Origin: Dysgonomonas mossii
GTDB taxonomy: Bacteria > Bacteroidota > Bacteroidia > Bacteroidales > Dysgonomonadaceae
Assembly (NCBI RefSeq): GCF_004569505.1
Contig: NZ_SPPK01000001.1
Location: forward strand, 744,001 to 808,000
Length of the DNA stretch: 64,000 nt
Reading direction: 5' to 3'
The first letter of the stretch is position 1; every line of letters begins with the position of its first letter. Shown piece after piece: positions 46,101 through 54,349 of the stretch. Under the pieces are notes generated by a model. The model saw only the letters and a list, made by a program, of their open reading frames with translations, was not told the origin of the DNA and searched no databases. A program made the position numbers and the translations under genes.

Positions 46101-46534
46101 GTGATTATTGGGCTAGTTCTGACTTAATTTTGCCTTTATATAACCGTGCCGATGCTTTATATGCCCATCAAATGGATTATTGGACAGAAGATAATACTGA
46201 CGCATTCTTCCCGAATCCATATTTTCCTCATGCAAGTAATGCTGTAGGTCAAGGTGTAACCGGATCAAATAATTTTGTGTCTCAATCAAGATATCTGTTA
46301 AGTATGGCATATCTTCGTCTAAAGAATGTAACACTTGGTTATACTTTACCGACTACTTTAACTAGCAAAATAGGCGTAGATAAAGTAAGGGTTTATTTCA
46401 GTGGTCAAAACCTTGCTGAATTTAAGAATAGCCGTTTGCCTGTCGATCCTGAGATTAATGAGACAGAAGCTGCTTGGGGGCGTACATATCCATATCCAAG
46501 AACATTGTCATTTGGATTACAAGTTAATTTCTAA
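43166..46534 (+). CDS. susC-like: SusC-like TonB-dependent outer-membrane transporter
   Basis: The 1122-residue protein has a signal peptide, a CarboxypepD_reg-like N-terminal domain (VTIQGKVIDSKGEPLIGVSV, about residues 47-130), a TonB-box region (EVVVVGFGVQKKENLTGAV), a plug domain (about 145-260, with VLKDASSASIYGARAAFGVILITT) and a 22-strand barrel ending in SFGLQVNF. It imports oligomers through the outer membrane, driven by TonB. It lacks the N-terminal STN domain, so it is not expected to signal to an ECF sigma factor. susD follows after 11 bp. Substrate is not readable from the sequence. Confidence 0.96.
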   Translation: MNNSKTNRKTLSKRILCLLAIGLVCSFTMSVYASGAKLNTFMEQQQAKVTIQGKVIDSKGEPLIGVSVTVKGTTNGTLTDMDGEYSISTTANATLTFTYVGYKPQSIAIGNQKTINVTMIEDAQMMSEVVVVGFGVQKKENLTGAVASVDVEKALGSKPLTDVTKALQGITPGLTITYNSGNLGAGAKMNIRGVGTIIDGKEAGEPLVLVDGVPTDLTLINPADIANVSVLKDASSASIYGARAAFGVILITTKKGRAEGDKVKFSYSGNMAFSKPSNLVKFVDPVDELPVLMAASQRNTPGSRSESFGMYHDVLLPGIIKWKEKYASSRSFDNKEMIYGEDWEIIDGRAYTYRVWDAHKEMLKDWTPQQTHNLSAQGRLGDNSTFLISLGYVDQSGFMRINTDKLKRYNANLSLDTKLAKWLTSSVGMLFTRKDFKEPFNYYNSSGLNTIEGENGYFGYYMRWGQYFPYGTYQGKYFRHAPGFMNAANMNTLQTDLMRLNASLTADITKDLQFKAEYSFTTETMDRTINGHPVQLLDFWSGGWDPNNIMGTAYKYVQAVGSAYDKIALGNSKDQTHVLNAYGTYSKRISDNHNLKVTAGTNIEKNEFKRFYAERRNVMDQALPDIQLATGAQYTTSTWNILKPAHNEYAIAGFFGRVNYDYKGKYLLELNGRYDGSSNFPIGHLWAFFPSGSVGYRITEEPFMQGIKNIMNDLKLRASAGSVGNQNVKANAFRPMMNIESADWIVGGTLVPTVAAPGLVDKDLSWEKIRTYDIGLDAKFLNNMFGISFDWYQRENKGILRYGKTLPQGTGTTAPLTNAGDIRTRGYELSVDFNYPINKDITIYASAALSDYQTEVTKWDNPTNSLGEFYKGMKVGEIWGFETDRLFQKDDFNADGTFKTGIASQSKLITGSFKYGPGDVKYKDLDKDGEITSGDRTADNPGDMKVIGNSTPRYQYNFRVGANFYGFDIDVFFQGVGKRDYWASSDLILPLYNRADALYAHQMDYWTEDNTDAFFPNPYFPHASNAVGQGVTGSNNFVSQSRYLLSMAYLRLKNVTLGYTLPTTLTSKIGVDKVRVYFSGQNLAEFKNSRLPVDPEINETEAAWGRTYPYPRTLSFGLQVNF

Positions 46535-46545
46535 ATTTTACGATT

Positions 46546-48306
46546 ATGAAGAAAATTAAAAAATATATAAGTCTGGCTATAATCGGAGGAACAATGGCTT
46601 TCTTTACTTCATGTAATGATTTCCTTGAAAGAGACCCTCTCGATGGTTTTACAGATCAAAATTATTGGACAAGTGAAGCCAATGTGAAAACATATGCATG
46701 GAAATTTTACAATCAATTTAAAGCGTATGGTATCGGTACAGGCACAACTGCTGAGTTCTTTTTTCAAAGTGCAGGAGCTACAACTTGTGCTAACTTTTCA
46801 GATGATATAACAGCAAACTCTTATTTGCCATATCAGCCCAATCCAAGTAGCTCTAACACAGAATGGAGAGATAATTATGAGTATATCAATCGAGCAAATA
46901 TTATGCTCGAAAAGATACCTACTGTACCAATGACAGATGAAGCCAAAAATCATTGGGAAGGTGTCGCTCGTTTCTATAGGGCTCTAGCGTATTATAAATT
47001 GGTTCAACGCTTTGGAGATGTCCCATATTACGATAAACGAGTGACGGATATTAATAATGTGCAGGTAGTGTATCTTCCTAGAACTAGCCGTAGCGATGTG
47101 ATGGATAAGGTTCGTGAAGATATAAATAAAGCCGTAACATTGTTAAGGGAAGCCGATGAAGCTAATTCTGTAAATAAATATGTAGGGCTTGCTCTTAAAG
47201 CTAGGATTGGTCTTTATGAGGGTACTTACCGAAAATATCATAATGCTGGGGATGGAAAGGTTTTCTTACAAGATGCTAAAAGTGCTGCTGAGGATATTAT
47301 TGCTTCAACGAAATTTAAATTAGTTACAGGAGCAGATGCCTATCAGTCTGTTTATAATTCGGAAGACTTAAGCAAAAACTCAGAAATGATTTTATATAAG
47401 TCATATATTCTTGGAGTACAGGCTAATTCTATTCAGGCTTATACGAACACATCTACAGTTGTAAATGGGATGACAAAGGCCGCTTTTGAAAATTATGTGT
47501 GTACTGATGGTCTTCCAATCTCTCAATCACCATTGTATACTTCAACTAAGGATTTTCAAGAAACATTAAAGAATAGGGATCCTCGTTTATTAGCAGCGGT
47601 TGAAAAAGAGGGTATAAGTTTTAGAGGTTCTGATAAATCATTATCAAGATCGAGAAAATCGTCTACAGGATATGTTATTAGTTTATTCTATAACTCTGCA
47701 TCTCCTAATATAACAACCACAGGACAAAATACAATTGATGCTCCAATATTTAGTTATGCAGAGGTATTGCTAAATTATGCAGAAGCGAGTGCGGAGCTAA
47801 AGGAAATTACACAAGCGGATTTGGATAAATCTATCAATCTATTAAGAGCCAGAGCAGGCATAAAAAAACTTACATATGTAACTGAGGATAATGTTCAGGT
47901 TGACGGAGTAACAATCAATGATCCAAAACGTACAAGTGTTTTAGAAAATAAGACAGGAGCTGTTTCTTCTATTATATGGGAAATTCGTCGTGAGCGCAGA
48001 GCAGAACTTATGACATGGACAGAGCTTCGTTATTATGACCTTATGCGTTGGAAAAAGGGAGATTATCTTGATTATACTTCAAATCCCGATGTTGCTTTAG
48101 GTGCATATTTGGATAAAAGTAAATTATCAGAGAATGAAAAGAAAAATATAACGTTAAACGATGATGGTTATATTAAAGTATATCCTAGTAACAATAGAGT
48201 ATTTGATGCTGGTAAAAATTATTTAAATTCAATTCCAACAGGGCAAATCGATTTATATAAAGGGGAAGGTGTTGATTTACCTCAAAATCCAGGATGGAAT
48301 AAATAA
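46546..48306 (+). CDS. susD-like: SusD/RagB-like substrate-binding lipoprotein
   Basis: The 586-residue protein has a lipobox (MAFFTSC, cysteine about residue 23) followed by the usual NDFLERDPLDGFTDQNYW opening. Four TPR-type helical pairs carry the SusD family motifs, among them RFYRALAYYKLVQRFGDVPYY and, near the C terminus, IIWEIRRERRAELMTWTELRYYDLMRWKKG (both shown as the parts RALAYYKLVQRFGDVP and WEIRRERRAEL). It caps the SusC barrel and binds the glycan or glycopeptide. It ends just before a strong terminator, so downstream enzymes may be expressed at lower level. Confidence 0.96.
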   Translation: MKKIKKYISLAIIGGTMAFFTSCNDFLERDPLDGFTDQNYWTSEANVKTYAWKFYNQFKAYGIGTGTTAEFFFQSAGATTCANFSDDITANSYLPYQPNPSSSNTEWRDNYEYINRANIMLEKIPTVPMTDEAKNHWEGVARFYRALAYYKLVQRFGDVPYYDKRVTDINNVQVVYLPRTSRSDVMDKVREDINKAVTLLREADEANSVNKYVGLALKARIGLYEGTYRKYHNAGDGKVFLQDAKSAAEDIIASTKFKLVTGADAYQSVYNSEDLSKNSEMILYKSYILGVQANSIQAYTNTSTVVNGMTKAAFENYVCTDGLPISQSPLYTSTKDFQETLKNRDPRLLAAVEKEGISFRGSDKSLSRSRKSSTGYVISLFYNSASPNITTTGQNTIDAPIFSYAEVLLNYAEASAELKEITQADLDKSINLLRARAGIKKLTYVTEDNVQVDGVTINDPKRTSVLENKTGAVSSIIWEIRRERRAELMTWTELRYYDLMRWKKGDYLDYTSNPDVALGAYLDKSKLSENEKKNITLNDDGYIKVYPSNNRVFDAGKNYLNSIPTGQIDLYKGEGVDLPQNPGWNK

Positions 48307-48356
48307 TGTTATAAATTCTACCTTCTTTATATAATTAGATTTATACATTCTATATA

Positions 48357-48397
48357 GAAGGAGACATCCTGGGATGCCAAGTTGTCTCCTTCTTTTA
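48357..48397 (+). terminator. Strong terminator between susD and the GH9 gene
   Basis: A perfect 10-bp stem pairs GAAGGAGACA (48357-48366) with TGTCTCCTTC (48383-48392), 16-nt loop, followed by TTTTA. It lies between transporter and enzyme genes and overlaps the rejected TTG start at 48382. Confidence 0.85.
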
Positions 48398-48414
48398 TCT
48401 TAATCTTTTGTCAC

Positions 48415-50955
48415 ATGAAACAGCATCGCTTAGTCGCTTTTTTTATTTTTTGCATGATGGTTTCCCTGTCTTATGGACAATCTTCATGGGTAAGGATAAA
48501 TCAATTGGGATATCTACCCAAAGATATCAAAGTTGCAGTGTTGATCTCAACTGAAGAAATTACCCCCGATTTATCTTTTCGTGGCAATAGAGGACAACCT
48601 CCCGTGTTGCCTACAACTCAACATGGTACCCCTGATTTTTCTCTTGTTGATGCAAAAACCGGAAAAGTAGTATACAGCGGACAGGGAAAAATTGCAGATG
48701 CTGCATATTGGGGATTAAAATCGGCTTTTCGTCTCGATTTTTCTTCTGTTCAGGCAGAAGGCGATTATTATATTGAAGCTGCCGGCGTTAAATCTCCTCA
48801 ATTTAAGATTGGAGCAGATATTTACGAAGGGTCTGTTGATTTTATGCTCAATTATATGCGCCGTCAACGTTGCGGGCATAATAATTTTTTAGGTACCGTT
48901 TGTCACCAACATGATGGTTTTATTGTAGAGCATCCTACCCGTACTGGGGAACATATTGATGTTCGTGGTGGTTGGCATGACGCAGACGATAAATTACAAT
49001 ATGTTACTACCACAGCAAGTGCTATCTATCACATGATGTTAGCTTATTATCAGGCAAAAGATAAAACAATTTTTAAAGACAATTATCGTGCTGATGCTAG
49101 TCCCGGCAGTAACGGAATTCCGGATATCTTAGATGAAATCCGTTGGGGATTAGACTGGCTATCCAGAATGAACCCTGCACCTAAAGAAATGTACAATCAG
49201 ATAGCTGATGACCGAGACCATGCCGGTTATGGGCTGCCCCAAAACGATAATGTAGATTATGGCTGGGGACCTGGTAAGGGACGACCGGTTTATTTTATTA
49301 CCGGAGAGCCTCAAGATTTACCTAATCCCAGAAATGGAGAGATTCAACTGAATCGTACCACCGGAGTGGCTTCCTCTGCAGGTAAATTTGCTTCCTGTTT
49401 TGCTCTGGGAGCCGAACTTTTCAAGAATATAGATCCTACTTTTGCTCAAGTACTATCAGATAAGGCAGAGCCTGCCTATCAATTTGCTCTTGAGCATCCC
49501 GGAAATACTCAAACAGTTTGTGTAGTTTCCCCTTATTTTTACGAAGAAGACAATTATGTGGATGATATAGAGTTAGCGGCTGCTACATTTTATACTCTTA
49601 CCAAAGAGCCTAAATGGCGTGCCGAAGGAGACTATTGGGGACAACTTGAACCCGTTAATCCTTTGTGGGCATTTGGATTTGCACGTCACTATCAATTCTA
49701 TCCTTTTGTTAATCAAGGACATCACCTGATGGCAAAATCTCAAGATACAGTAACAAGTAAAAAATTCACCGACTTTATGCGTCAAGGATTACAAACTATT
49801 CGAAACCGTGCAGGAAATGAGCCGTTTATGAATGGTGTACCTTATGTGTGGTGTGCTAACTTTGCCGTTATTGGTGCCGCTTCTTATGCTCATCAATATA
49901 AAGAGGTCTCAGGAGATAGTTCTTTTCAAGAGATGGAAGCTGCTTTACGTGATTGGATTTTAGGTTGTAATCCTTGGGGATTCTCTTTTATCGGAGGTTT
50001 TCCTGAAGGAGCCGTTTCTTCCAGAACAGACGAAACTCGTTTGGGAGGATTGGTTGATGGTCCCATCAATGAAGGTTGGCATGATACATTCTTGGGCGTC
50101 CCAAAAGTGAGTCGCAGTAAAGATCCTTTAGCTGCCTTTCAGAATGGTCCGGCTGTATTTCATCAAGATTCTTATGGAACTAATGAGCCTGTGATCGATG
50201 GTACTTGTTACATGATATATTACCTCTCCATAATGGAGCAATTAGGAAGAAAACAGTCTAGTAAACTAAATAATACGGTAACTGATGCCTATGGAGCCAC
50301 TGTTCGAATCAACACAGATAAAAAAGTAATTCATTTAATTTTTTCTGCAGATTCAGTATTTGAGGGAGCTTCATCTATTCTCAATACTTTAGATAATAAT
50401 AAAATTAAAGCATCTTTTTTCCTAACAGGGAATTGTCTGCGAATGAAAGAACATAAAGAAACGATTAATAAAATTATTAAAAAAGGACATTATGTAGGAG
50501 GACATTCAGATAAGCATCTGTTGTATGCATCTTGGGGAAATAGGGGTCAGTCTCTTGTGACATCAGATAGCCTTATTAATGATTTAAGGCAAAATATGAA
50601 TGAACTCGAAAAGCATGGAGTAAAACAATCTGATGTGAATTATTATTTGCCTCCGTATGAGTGGTATAATAAGGAAAATGTGAACTTAATTGAATCGCAA
50701 AATCAGATAACGATTAACTTTACTCCCGGATTGAGAACAGCTGCCGATTATACGACCCCGGATATGAAAAACTACATGTCTTCCCAACAGATAATAGACC
50801 AGCTGTTTGCATATGAAAAAGCAAATACATTGGATGGCGCTATCATTCTTATTCATCCGGGAACTCATCCTGATAGAAAAGATAAATTATATTTGAGATT
50901 AAATGAAATTATAAAAGGTTTAGCAAAAAGAGGTTATTCTTTTGAGCGTTTATGA
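48415..50955 (+). CDS. Glycoside hydrolase family 9 enzyme fused to a NodB-like deacetylase domain
   Basis: From the ATG at 48415 (846 residues, signal peptide cleaved near LSYGQ) the order is: CelD-type Ig-like domain (25-135), GH9 (alpha/alpha)6 catalytic domain (140-610) and a NodB/CE4-like domain (635-846). GH9 catalytic residues are present: base candidates in GGWHDADD (D189, D192) and acid E591 in GTNEPVID. The usual PHHR motif is missing. The deacetylase domain keeps HSDKH (697-701) and a PPYEWYN strand, but motif 1 is IFSADS instead of TFDDG, lacking its usual two aspartates. GH9 includes cellulases and exo-glucosaminidases; the fusion and context favour an amino-sugar glycan, which is inference. 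Confidence 0.88.
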   Translation: MKQHRLVAFFIFCMMVSLSYGQSSWVRINQLGYLPKDIKVAVLISTEEITPDLSFRGNRGQPPVLPTTQHGTPDFSLVDAKTGKVVYSGQGKIADAAYWGLKSAFRLDFSSVQAEGDYYIEAAGVKSPQFKIGADIYEGSVDFMLNYMRRQRCGHNNFLGTVCHQHDGFIVEHPTRTGEHIDVRGGWHDADDKLQYVTTTASAIYHMMLAYYQAKDKTIFKDNYRADASPGSNGIPDILDEIRWGLDWLSRMNPAPKEMYNQIADDRDHAGYGLPQNDNVDYGWGPGKGRPVYFITGEPQDLPNPRNGEIQLNRTTGVASSAGKFASCFALGAELFKNIDPTFAQVLSDKAEPAYQFALEHPGNTQTVCVVSPYFYEEDNYVDDIELAAATFYTLTKEPKWRAEGDYWGQLEPVNPLWAFGFARHYQFYPFVNQGHHLMAKSQDTVTSKKFTDFMRQGLQTIRNRAGNEPFMNGVPYVWCANFAVIGAASYAHQYKEVSGDSSFQEMEAALRDWILGCNPWGFSFIGGFPEGAVSSRTDETRLGGLVDGPINEGWHDTFLGVPKVSRSKDPLAAFQNGPAVFHQDSYGTNEPVIDGTCYMIYYLSIMEQLGRKQSSKLNNTVTDAYGATVRINTDKKVIHLIFSADSVFEGASSILNTLDNNKIKASFFLTGNCLRMKEHKETINKIIKKGHYVGGHSDKHLLYASWGNRGQSLVTSDSLINDLRQNMNELEKHGVKQSDVNYYLPPYEWYNKENVNLIESQNQITINFTPGLRTAADYTTPDMKNYMSSQQIIDQLFAYEKANTLDGAIILIHPGTHPDRKDKLYLRLNEIIKGLAKRGYSFERL

Positions 50956-50969
50956 TAAATTAAATTATA

Positions 50970-53900
50970 ATGAAAAGGAATTTTTTTTTCAATGTTTCTC
51001 TTTTATTTCTCTCATTTTTTATAGTGAATGAAATAAAAGCTCAAATTATTCCCGATAGTATTAAACGTAATATTGGAACATACCTGACAGAATTTGCCAA
51101 CAAGGATGTAAAAACAGGGAGAATAAAAATAGACTCTGTCAACATGAAAGGGAAAACTATAACCTTCTTTGCTGGAGTAAACCTTTCCTATATTCCTTTT
51201 CAGAAAAATGAAGTAGATGTTATTTATAATAAAATTAAAGGTCTACTTCCCGAAAAGTATAAAAAATACAAAGCCGAATTGGTTACAGATACCCGAAAAG
51301 TAGAAGATTTGGTTTTATTTGGAAAAGAAAGAAAGCAGCTATTTGCTAACAAGCTTGATAAACCATTGATAGCAAACTTATCTCAACCCTATGTTGCTGA
51401 CCGAGGATTGCAGAATCATCACCTGGCTATATGGCAAAGCCACGGATGGTATTACGAACAAAAGTTAGCACGTTGGGAGTGGCAGCGCGCTCGTATCTTT
51501 CAGACTGTGGAAGATCTATATACTCAAAGTTATGTATTGCCATACTTAGTACCTATGCTCGAAAATGCAGGTGCAAATGTTTTGTTGCCTCGCGAACGTG
51601 ATATACAGCGACATGAAATAATTGTAGATAACGATAGAAATAAAGATAAATCGATATATAAAGAAATTAATGGAAAAGACAGCTGGACAGCTGGCTACTA
51701 TGAAGGATTTGCATATTTGAAAGAGTTATATCTGGATGGAGAAAATCCATTCAGATCAGGCTCTTACAAAGAAGTAAAGACAATAAAGAACGGAGAAGAA
51801 AGTCGATGTGAATGGATTCCTGATATTCCCGAAAATGGTAAATATGGTGTGTATATATCATATAAGACATTAGGAAATAGTACAGATGATGCCCGATATA
51901 CAGTATATCATAAGGGTGGAAAAACTGACTTTAGTATTAATCAAAAGATGGGTGGAGGTACGTGGATTTTTCTAGGTTATTTTTCTTTTGATAAGGGTAT
52001 AAATGAAAATTGTAAGGTTGTATTGACTAATAAAAGCAATAAAGCCGGACGTATATTGACTGCTGATGCTGTTAAAATAGGAGGAGGAATGGGTAATATT
52101 GCAAGACTACCTCATGCCAGCGGTATTGTAACCGACAATACTAAAAGCTCTGAAACTATTGAAAATGATAAAATAAAGAAACTTCCGGCGATAGATTACA
52201 AACCTGAGGTGAGCGGTTATCCTCGTTATACAGAGGGTGCTCGTTACTGGTTGCAATGGGCTGGTGCTCCCGATAGTATATACAACAAGAGCGAAGGAAA
52301 AAATGACTATACCGACGATTATCAAAGTAGAGGTTTCTGGGTAAATTATATTGCAGGGGGTTCTTCGGTATTACCTAAAAAGGACGGACTGAATATTCCG
52401 ATAGACCTTGCGATGGCTTTTCATACCGATGCGGGTACTACCTTCAACGATTCTATTATTGGAAGCCTGGGTATTTATATGACACATCATAATGATGAAA
52501 AGTTTGAAAATGGTAAGACTCGCTGGGCTTCTCGTGACCTTACCGAACTGATAATGGATGAGATCGTAAAAGATATTCGCCGCGAGTATGAACCGCAGTG
52601 GACTCGTCGCCAGATGTGGAATCGTTCTTATAGTGAGGCCCGTGTTCCGAATGTGCCTACCATGTTGTTGGAATTACTGTCGCATCAGAATTTTGCAGAT
52701 ATGAAATATGGGCTCGATCCTCGTTTTCGTTTTACGGTTAGCCGCTCCATATATAAAGGTATGCTCAAATTCATAGCTCATCAATATGGCTATGATTATG
52801 TTGTGCAGCCATTACCTGTAAAGTCATTTAGTGCGCAATTTTCCGGGGATACTCAGGTGGAATTAAAATGGAAGCCGGTAGATGATGTTACCGAGCCAAG
52901 CGCAAAGCCTGATCAATATATCGTATATACACGTATAGGCGATGGAGACTTTGATAATGGGAAGGTGGTGAATGGTACAAGTGCGATTATGCCGATCGAA
53001 AAAGAAGTATTATATAGCTTTAAGATAACTGCTGTAAACAAAGGAGGACAAAGCTTTCCGTCTGAAATACTTTCGGTATGTAAGAAGTCGGAAGAGAAAG
53101 GGCAAGTGCTTATAGTTAATGGTTTTGATAGACTATCTGCTCCTTATAGCTTTGCTTCGAGAGATAGCATTGGTGGATTTTTAGACTTTATTGACCATGG
53201 AGTGCCAGATAAAGTAGAATATAATTATATTGGAAGCCAATACGAATTCAGGAGGGTGATACCTTGGATGGATGACGATGCAGCAGGCTTTGGTGCAAGC
53301 AATGCGAATTATGAAACAACAGTTGTTGCCGGAAATACATTTGACTATCCGTCTATGCATGGGAGATCTATTGCTGCAGCCGGATATTCGTTCGTGTCTG
53401 TAAGCCGTGATGCTATATTGGACGAAGCGGTGAATATGAACTCTTACAAATTAGTAGATTTGATATTAGGGAAACAACGACAGACAAAAATAGGTAGAGG
53501 AGTAAGTCCTGTTGAGTTCAAGACATTTACTAAAGAGTTGCAAAGCAAAATTACTGATTATTGTAAACACGGAGGAAATATCTTTATAAGCGGAGCTTAT
53601 GTAGCTTCTGATCTGTGGGATACGGAAAAACCTCAAGTAGAAGATCAAAAGTTTGCTTCTGATGTGTTAAAATATAAATGGAGAGTAGGGCGTGCAGCAG
53701 TTGAAGGGAAAGTAAAAACAATAGCGTCTCCATTTCCCGTATTTTCTGGCAACTATGAGTTTTATACCAAACTCAATTCCGTAGCTTATGCTGTAGAATC
53801 ACCTGATGCTTTAGAACCAGCCGGAGATAATAGTTATACAGTATTCAGATATACAGAGAATAATCTTAGTGCCGGTATTGCTCATGATGGCGATTACAAA

Positions 53901-53993
53901 ACATGTGTAATTGGTTTTCCTTTCGAAGCGATAAAAGATCAAGCAGAAAGAAACAGTCTGATGTCAAATATTCTTTCTTTTATGTTTAAATAA
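50970..53993 (+). CDS. Large secreted Amidase_3-type zinc amidase with golvesin-like insertion and Fn3 domain
   Basis: The 1007-residue protein (signal peptide to about residue 25) resembles proteins often labelled xanthan lyase, but an N-acetylmuramoyl-L-alanine amidase (Amidase_3) core can be traced: HLAIWQSHG (H158), E181 in TVEDLYTQS, the strand GANVLLPRERD, AFHTDAG (H485) and MLLELLSHQNFAD (E568), matching the two zinc histidines, zinc glutamate and catalytic glutamate. A beta domain of the golvesin C-terminal type (about 255-372) interrupts the core. An Fn3-like domain (about 615-710) and a C-terminal domain of unknown fold (715-1007) follow. It starts 15 bp after the GH9 gene. It probably removes stem peptides from murein glycan. 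Confidence 0.8.
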   Translation: MKRNFFFNVSLLFLSFFIVNEIKAQIIPDSIKRNIGTYLTEFANKDVKTGRIKIDSVNMKGKTITFFAGVNLSYIPFQKNEVDVIYNKIKGLLPEKYKKYKAELVTDTRKVEDLVLFGKERKQLFANKLDKPLIANLSQPYVADRGLQNHHLAIWQSHGWYYEQKLARWEWQRARIFQTVEDLYTQSYVLPYLVPMLENAGANVLLPRERDIQRHEIIVDNDRNKDKSIYKEINGKDSWTAGYYEGFAYLKELYLDGENPFRSGSYKEVKTIKNGEESRCEWIPDIPENGKYGVYISYKTLGNSTDDARYTVYHKGGKTDFSINQKMGGGTWIFLGYFSFDKGINENCKVVLTNKSNKAGRILTADAVKIGGGMGNIARLPHASGIVTDNTKSSETIENDKIKKLPAIDYKPEVSGYPRYTEGARYWLQWAGAPDSIYNKSEGKNDYTDDYQSRGFWVNYIAGGSSVLPKKDGLNIPIDLAMAFHTDAGTTFNDSIIGSLGIYMTHHNDEKFENGKTRWASRDLTELIMDEIVKDIRREYEPQWTRRQMWNRSYSEARVPNVPTMLLELLSHQNFADMKYGLDPRFRFTVSRSIYKGMLKFIAHQYGYDYVVQPLPVKSFSAQFSGDTQVELKWKPVDDVTEPSAKPDQYIVYTRIGDGDFDNGKVVNGTSAIMPIEKEVLYSFKITAVNKGGQSFPSEILSVCKKSEEKGQVLIVNGFDRLSAPYSFASRDSIGGFLDFIDHGVPDKVEYNYIGSQYEFRRVIPWMDDDAAGFGASNANYETTVVAGNTFDYPSMHGRSIAAAGYSFVSVSRDAILDEAVNMNSYKLVDLILGKQRQTKIGRGVSPVEFKTFTKELQSKITDYCKHGGNIFISGAYVASDLWDTEKPQVEDQKFASDVLKYKWRVGRAAVEGKVKTIASPFPVFSGNYEFYTKLNSVAYAVESPDALEPAGDNSYTVFRYTENNLSAGIAHDGDYKTCVIGFPFEAIKDQAERNSLMSNILSFMFK

Positions 53994-54007
53994 AGGAAAA
54001 AGGAGGG

Positions 54008-54048
54008 AGTGTCCTGGAATAATACAAATTATTTCAGGACACTTTTTT
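54008..54048 (+). terminator. Strong terminator at the end of the SusCD locus
   Basis: A 16-bp stem with one G-T pair (AGTGTCCTGGAATAAT at 54008-54023, ATTATTTCAGGACACT at 54028-54043) and a 4-nt loop is followed by TTTTT. Confidence 0.9.
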
Positions 54049-54349
54049 ATTATCGTCTATATCGTTTTATTCCCCTATATACTAGATGGTTTTATCAAAT
54101 AAAACCCGAAGAATACAATAAGTCGATTTGTTTTCGTATCTTTGTCTTTTGAACAATCGAGTTTATATTGTATCTTTCTTCGCAATGTTTTGCTCCGCCA
54201 CTGTTTTAGCGGAACTTCCCATCGTAAAAAATGACGTCAAAATTAACTTTCTTGTTTATTTTATTAACAATTTACGGAAATGTGTTGCACAGTGTTCGTA
54301 ACACATTATTCAATTATAAAATCTGTAGTAGATTACAGTTAAACTATTT
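54049..54349 (+). promoter_or_regulatory. Promoter and long leader of the RNA helicase operon
   Basis: TATCTTTG at 54137-54144 is the best -7 box, giving a leader of about 200 nt. The leader contains a CCGC/GCGG hairpin (about 54197-54213) and a perfect 7-bp stem ATGTGTT/AACACAT (54280-54286, 54300-54306). Long structured leaders are typical of cold-shock genes, and the operon encodes a helicase and a cold-shock-domain protein. No gene is seen here. Confidence 0.5.

Noticed and set aside
48382-48414. TTG start for the GH9 fusion
   Set aside because: It lies on the right arm of the susD terminator, and the extra residues precede the signal peptide.
50970-53993. Xanthan lyase assignment
   Set aside because: No polysaccharide-lyase catalytic tyrosine/histidine pattern is visible, while four aligned Amidase_3 residues are.
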